A stretch of 64,000 nucleotides of DNA from NCBI RefSeq assembly GCF_014638355.1, contig NZ_BMFK01000006.1:1-64000 (forward strand), in the 5' to 3' direction. The notes below the pieces were generated by a model that was given only the letters and a program-made list of their open reading frames with translations, made no database searches and was not told the DNA's origin. The DNA comes from Priestia taiwanensis. GTDB lineage: Bacteria; Bacillota; Bacilli; Bacillales; Bacillaceae_G. A program made the translations under genes and the position numbers. Below are positions 63,216 to 64,000 of the stretch, one piece after another. The stretch's first letter is position 1, and each line of letters opens with the position of its first letter.

Positions 63216-64000
63216 TTATTCTACTGTTACAGATTTCGCTAAGTTACGTGGCTTATCTACGTCACAGTCGCGGTGTAATGCTGCATAGTAAGAGATTAAT
63301 TGAAGCGGAATCACCGATACTAGTGGTGAAAATGCTTCTAGGACACTTGGTAAGACGAAACGGTCGCCTTCCATTTCTAATCCTTTTAATGAGATAACAC
63401 ATGGGTTTGCACCGCGGGCAACTACTTCTTTCACGTTACCACGAATGCTTAAATTCACATGTTCTTGTGTTGCTAGAGCAATAACTGGTGTGCCTTGTTC
63501 GATTAAAGCAATTGTACCGTGCTTTAACTCTCCACCGGCAAATCCTTCTGCTTGAATATAAGAGATTTCTTTTAGTTTCAATGCGCCTTCTAAGCATACG
63601 TAGTAGTCAATACCACGGCCGATGAAGAAGCAGTTACGTGTTGTCGCTAAAAATTCTTTCGCGATGTTTTCCATCTCTTCTTTTGAATCACATAATACTT
63701 CCATCGCATTTGCGACGATTCCTAACTCTTTCGTTAAGTCAAATGGAATGTGTAAACCTTTCGCTCTTGCACTGTCGACTGCTAAAATTGCTAATACGGC
63801 AATTTGTGCTGTGTAAGCTTTCGTTGAAGCTACCGCAATTTCTGGCCCTGCATGAAGAAGTAATGTGTAATCTGCTTCACGAGATAACGTTGAACCAGGG
63901 GCATTTGTTAATGTAATTGCTGGGTATCCTAACTCTTTCACTTGTACTAGCACTGCACGGCTATCAGCAGTTTCTCCACTTTGTGAAATGAAGATGAACA
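63216..64000 (-). CDS. glmS: Glutamine-fructose-6-phosphate aminotransferase, C-terminal part
   Basis: The gene runs off the right edge of the window; about 261 C-terminal residues are visible. They contain the second part of the SIS region: [11 protein letters not shown], then [36 protein letters not shown] and the conserved end [15 protein letters not shown]. GlmS makes glucosamine-6-phosphate for peptidoglycan and other amino sugars. The first in-window start-like GTG (63953) is internal, not the true start. The gene's 5' glmS ribozyme region would be outside the window. Confidence 0.97.
   Translation of the reverse strand, partial: FIFISQSGETADSRAVLVQVKELGYPAITLTNAPGSTLSREADYTLLLHAGPEIAVASTKAYTAQIAVLAILAVDSARAKGLHIPFDLTKELGIVANAMEVLCDSKEEMENIAKEFLATTRNCFFIGRGIDYYVCLEGALKLKEISYIQAEGFAGGELKHGTIALIEQGTPVIALATQEHVNLSIRGNVKEVVARGANPCVISLKGLEMEGDRFVLPSVLEAFSPLVSVIPLQLISYYAALHRDCDVDKPRNLAKSVTVE

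Noticed and set aside
1..64000. CRISPR arrays, tRNA genes, intact prophage or intact IS elements
   Set aside because: No regularly spaced repeats, cloverleaf-like sequences, integrase, capsid or transposase genes were found when reading the window.

Overview
The window is a low-GC Bacillus chromosome segment, almost certainly from the Bacillus cereus group. The evidence is a ColA-type secreted collagenase with a perfect PlcR box upstream, a long tail of B. cereus-type membrane proteins, two-component systems and lipoproteins, strong AGGAGG-type ribosome binding sites, and glmS at the right edge. An rRNA-type promoter at the extreme left edge points out of the window. No phage, intact insertion sequence, CRISPR array or tRNA was seen.

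Layout. 1-10.5 kb: an rrn-like promoter, a chemotaxis receptor, a methyltransferase pair, and a two-component system divergent from a three-gene peptide-antibiotic-type ABC transporter. These are followed by an arylamine N-acetyltransferase, a GC-rich dispersed repeat, and a YczE-type membrane protein divergent from a LacI regulator. 10.5-14.8 kb: a quinone/thiol-stress cluster (catD-catE-azoR, divergent from a CatR/YodB-like regulator) and murB. 14.9-19.5 kb: a five-gene poly-gamma-glutamate operon in the order B-C-A-D-E, including a lipoprotein gamma-glutamyltransferase and a 56-aa CapE/PgsE-like peptide. 19.8-32.3 kb: ordinary accessory and core genes (HAD, GNAT, PepF, VOC, YxeA), then a Fur-box-controlled AraC regulator beside an MFS exporter. 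32.4-54.4 kb: collagenase, lipoproteins, an ankyrin protein, a second two-component system, a Ca2+-type P-ATPase, and an ABC exporter with a Fur box. After these come a CcdA/TlpA/two-component operon, an FAD oxidoreductase and an AlkD-like protein.

The most unusual part is 55.4-63.0 kb, between a gene-poor decayed stretch and the 3' end of glmS. It is visibly more AT-rich than its flanks and looks like a self-contained bacteriocin locus. It holds a stand-alone LuxR-type regulator, a 76-aa cationic, cysteine-free, leaderless peptide whose C-terminal third resembles aureocin A53/lacticin Q/BacSp222-type bacteriocins, and a dedicated ABC ATPase plus a 518-aa permease. It also holds a 43-aa basic membrane peptide too small for routine calling (candidate immunity protein), a two-component system whose kinase carries a duplicated extracellular module, and a second divergent ABC transporter.

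The genes suggest a soil or host-associated Bacillus that senses and resists peptide antibiotics with two separate kinase/ABC modules, makes its own antimicrobial peptide, has the genes for a poly-gamma-glutamate polymer, and secretes a collagenase under quorum-responsive PlcR control. All function calls come from reading the sequence; no database search was run.
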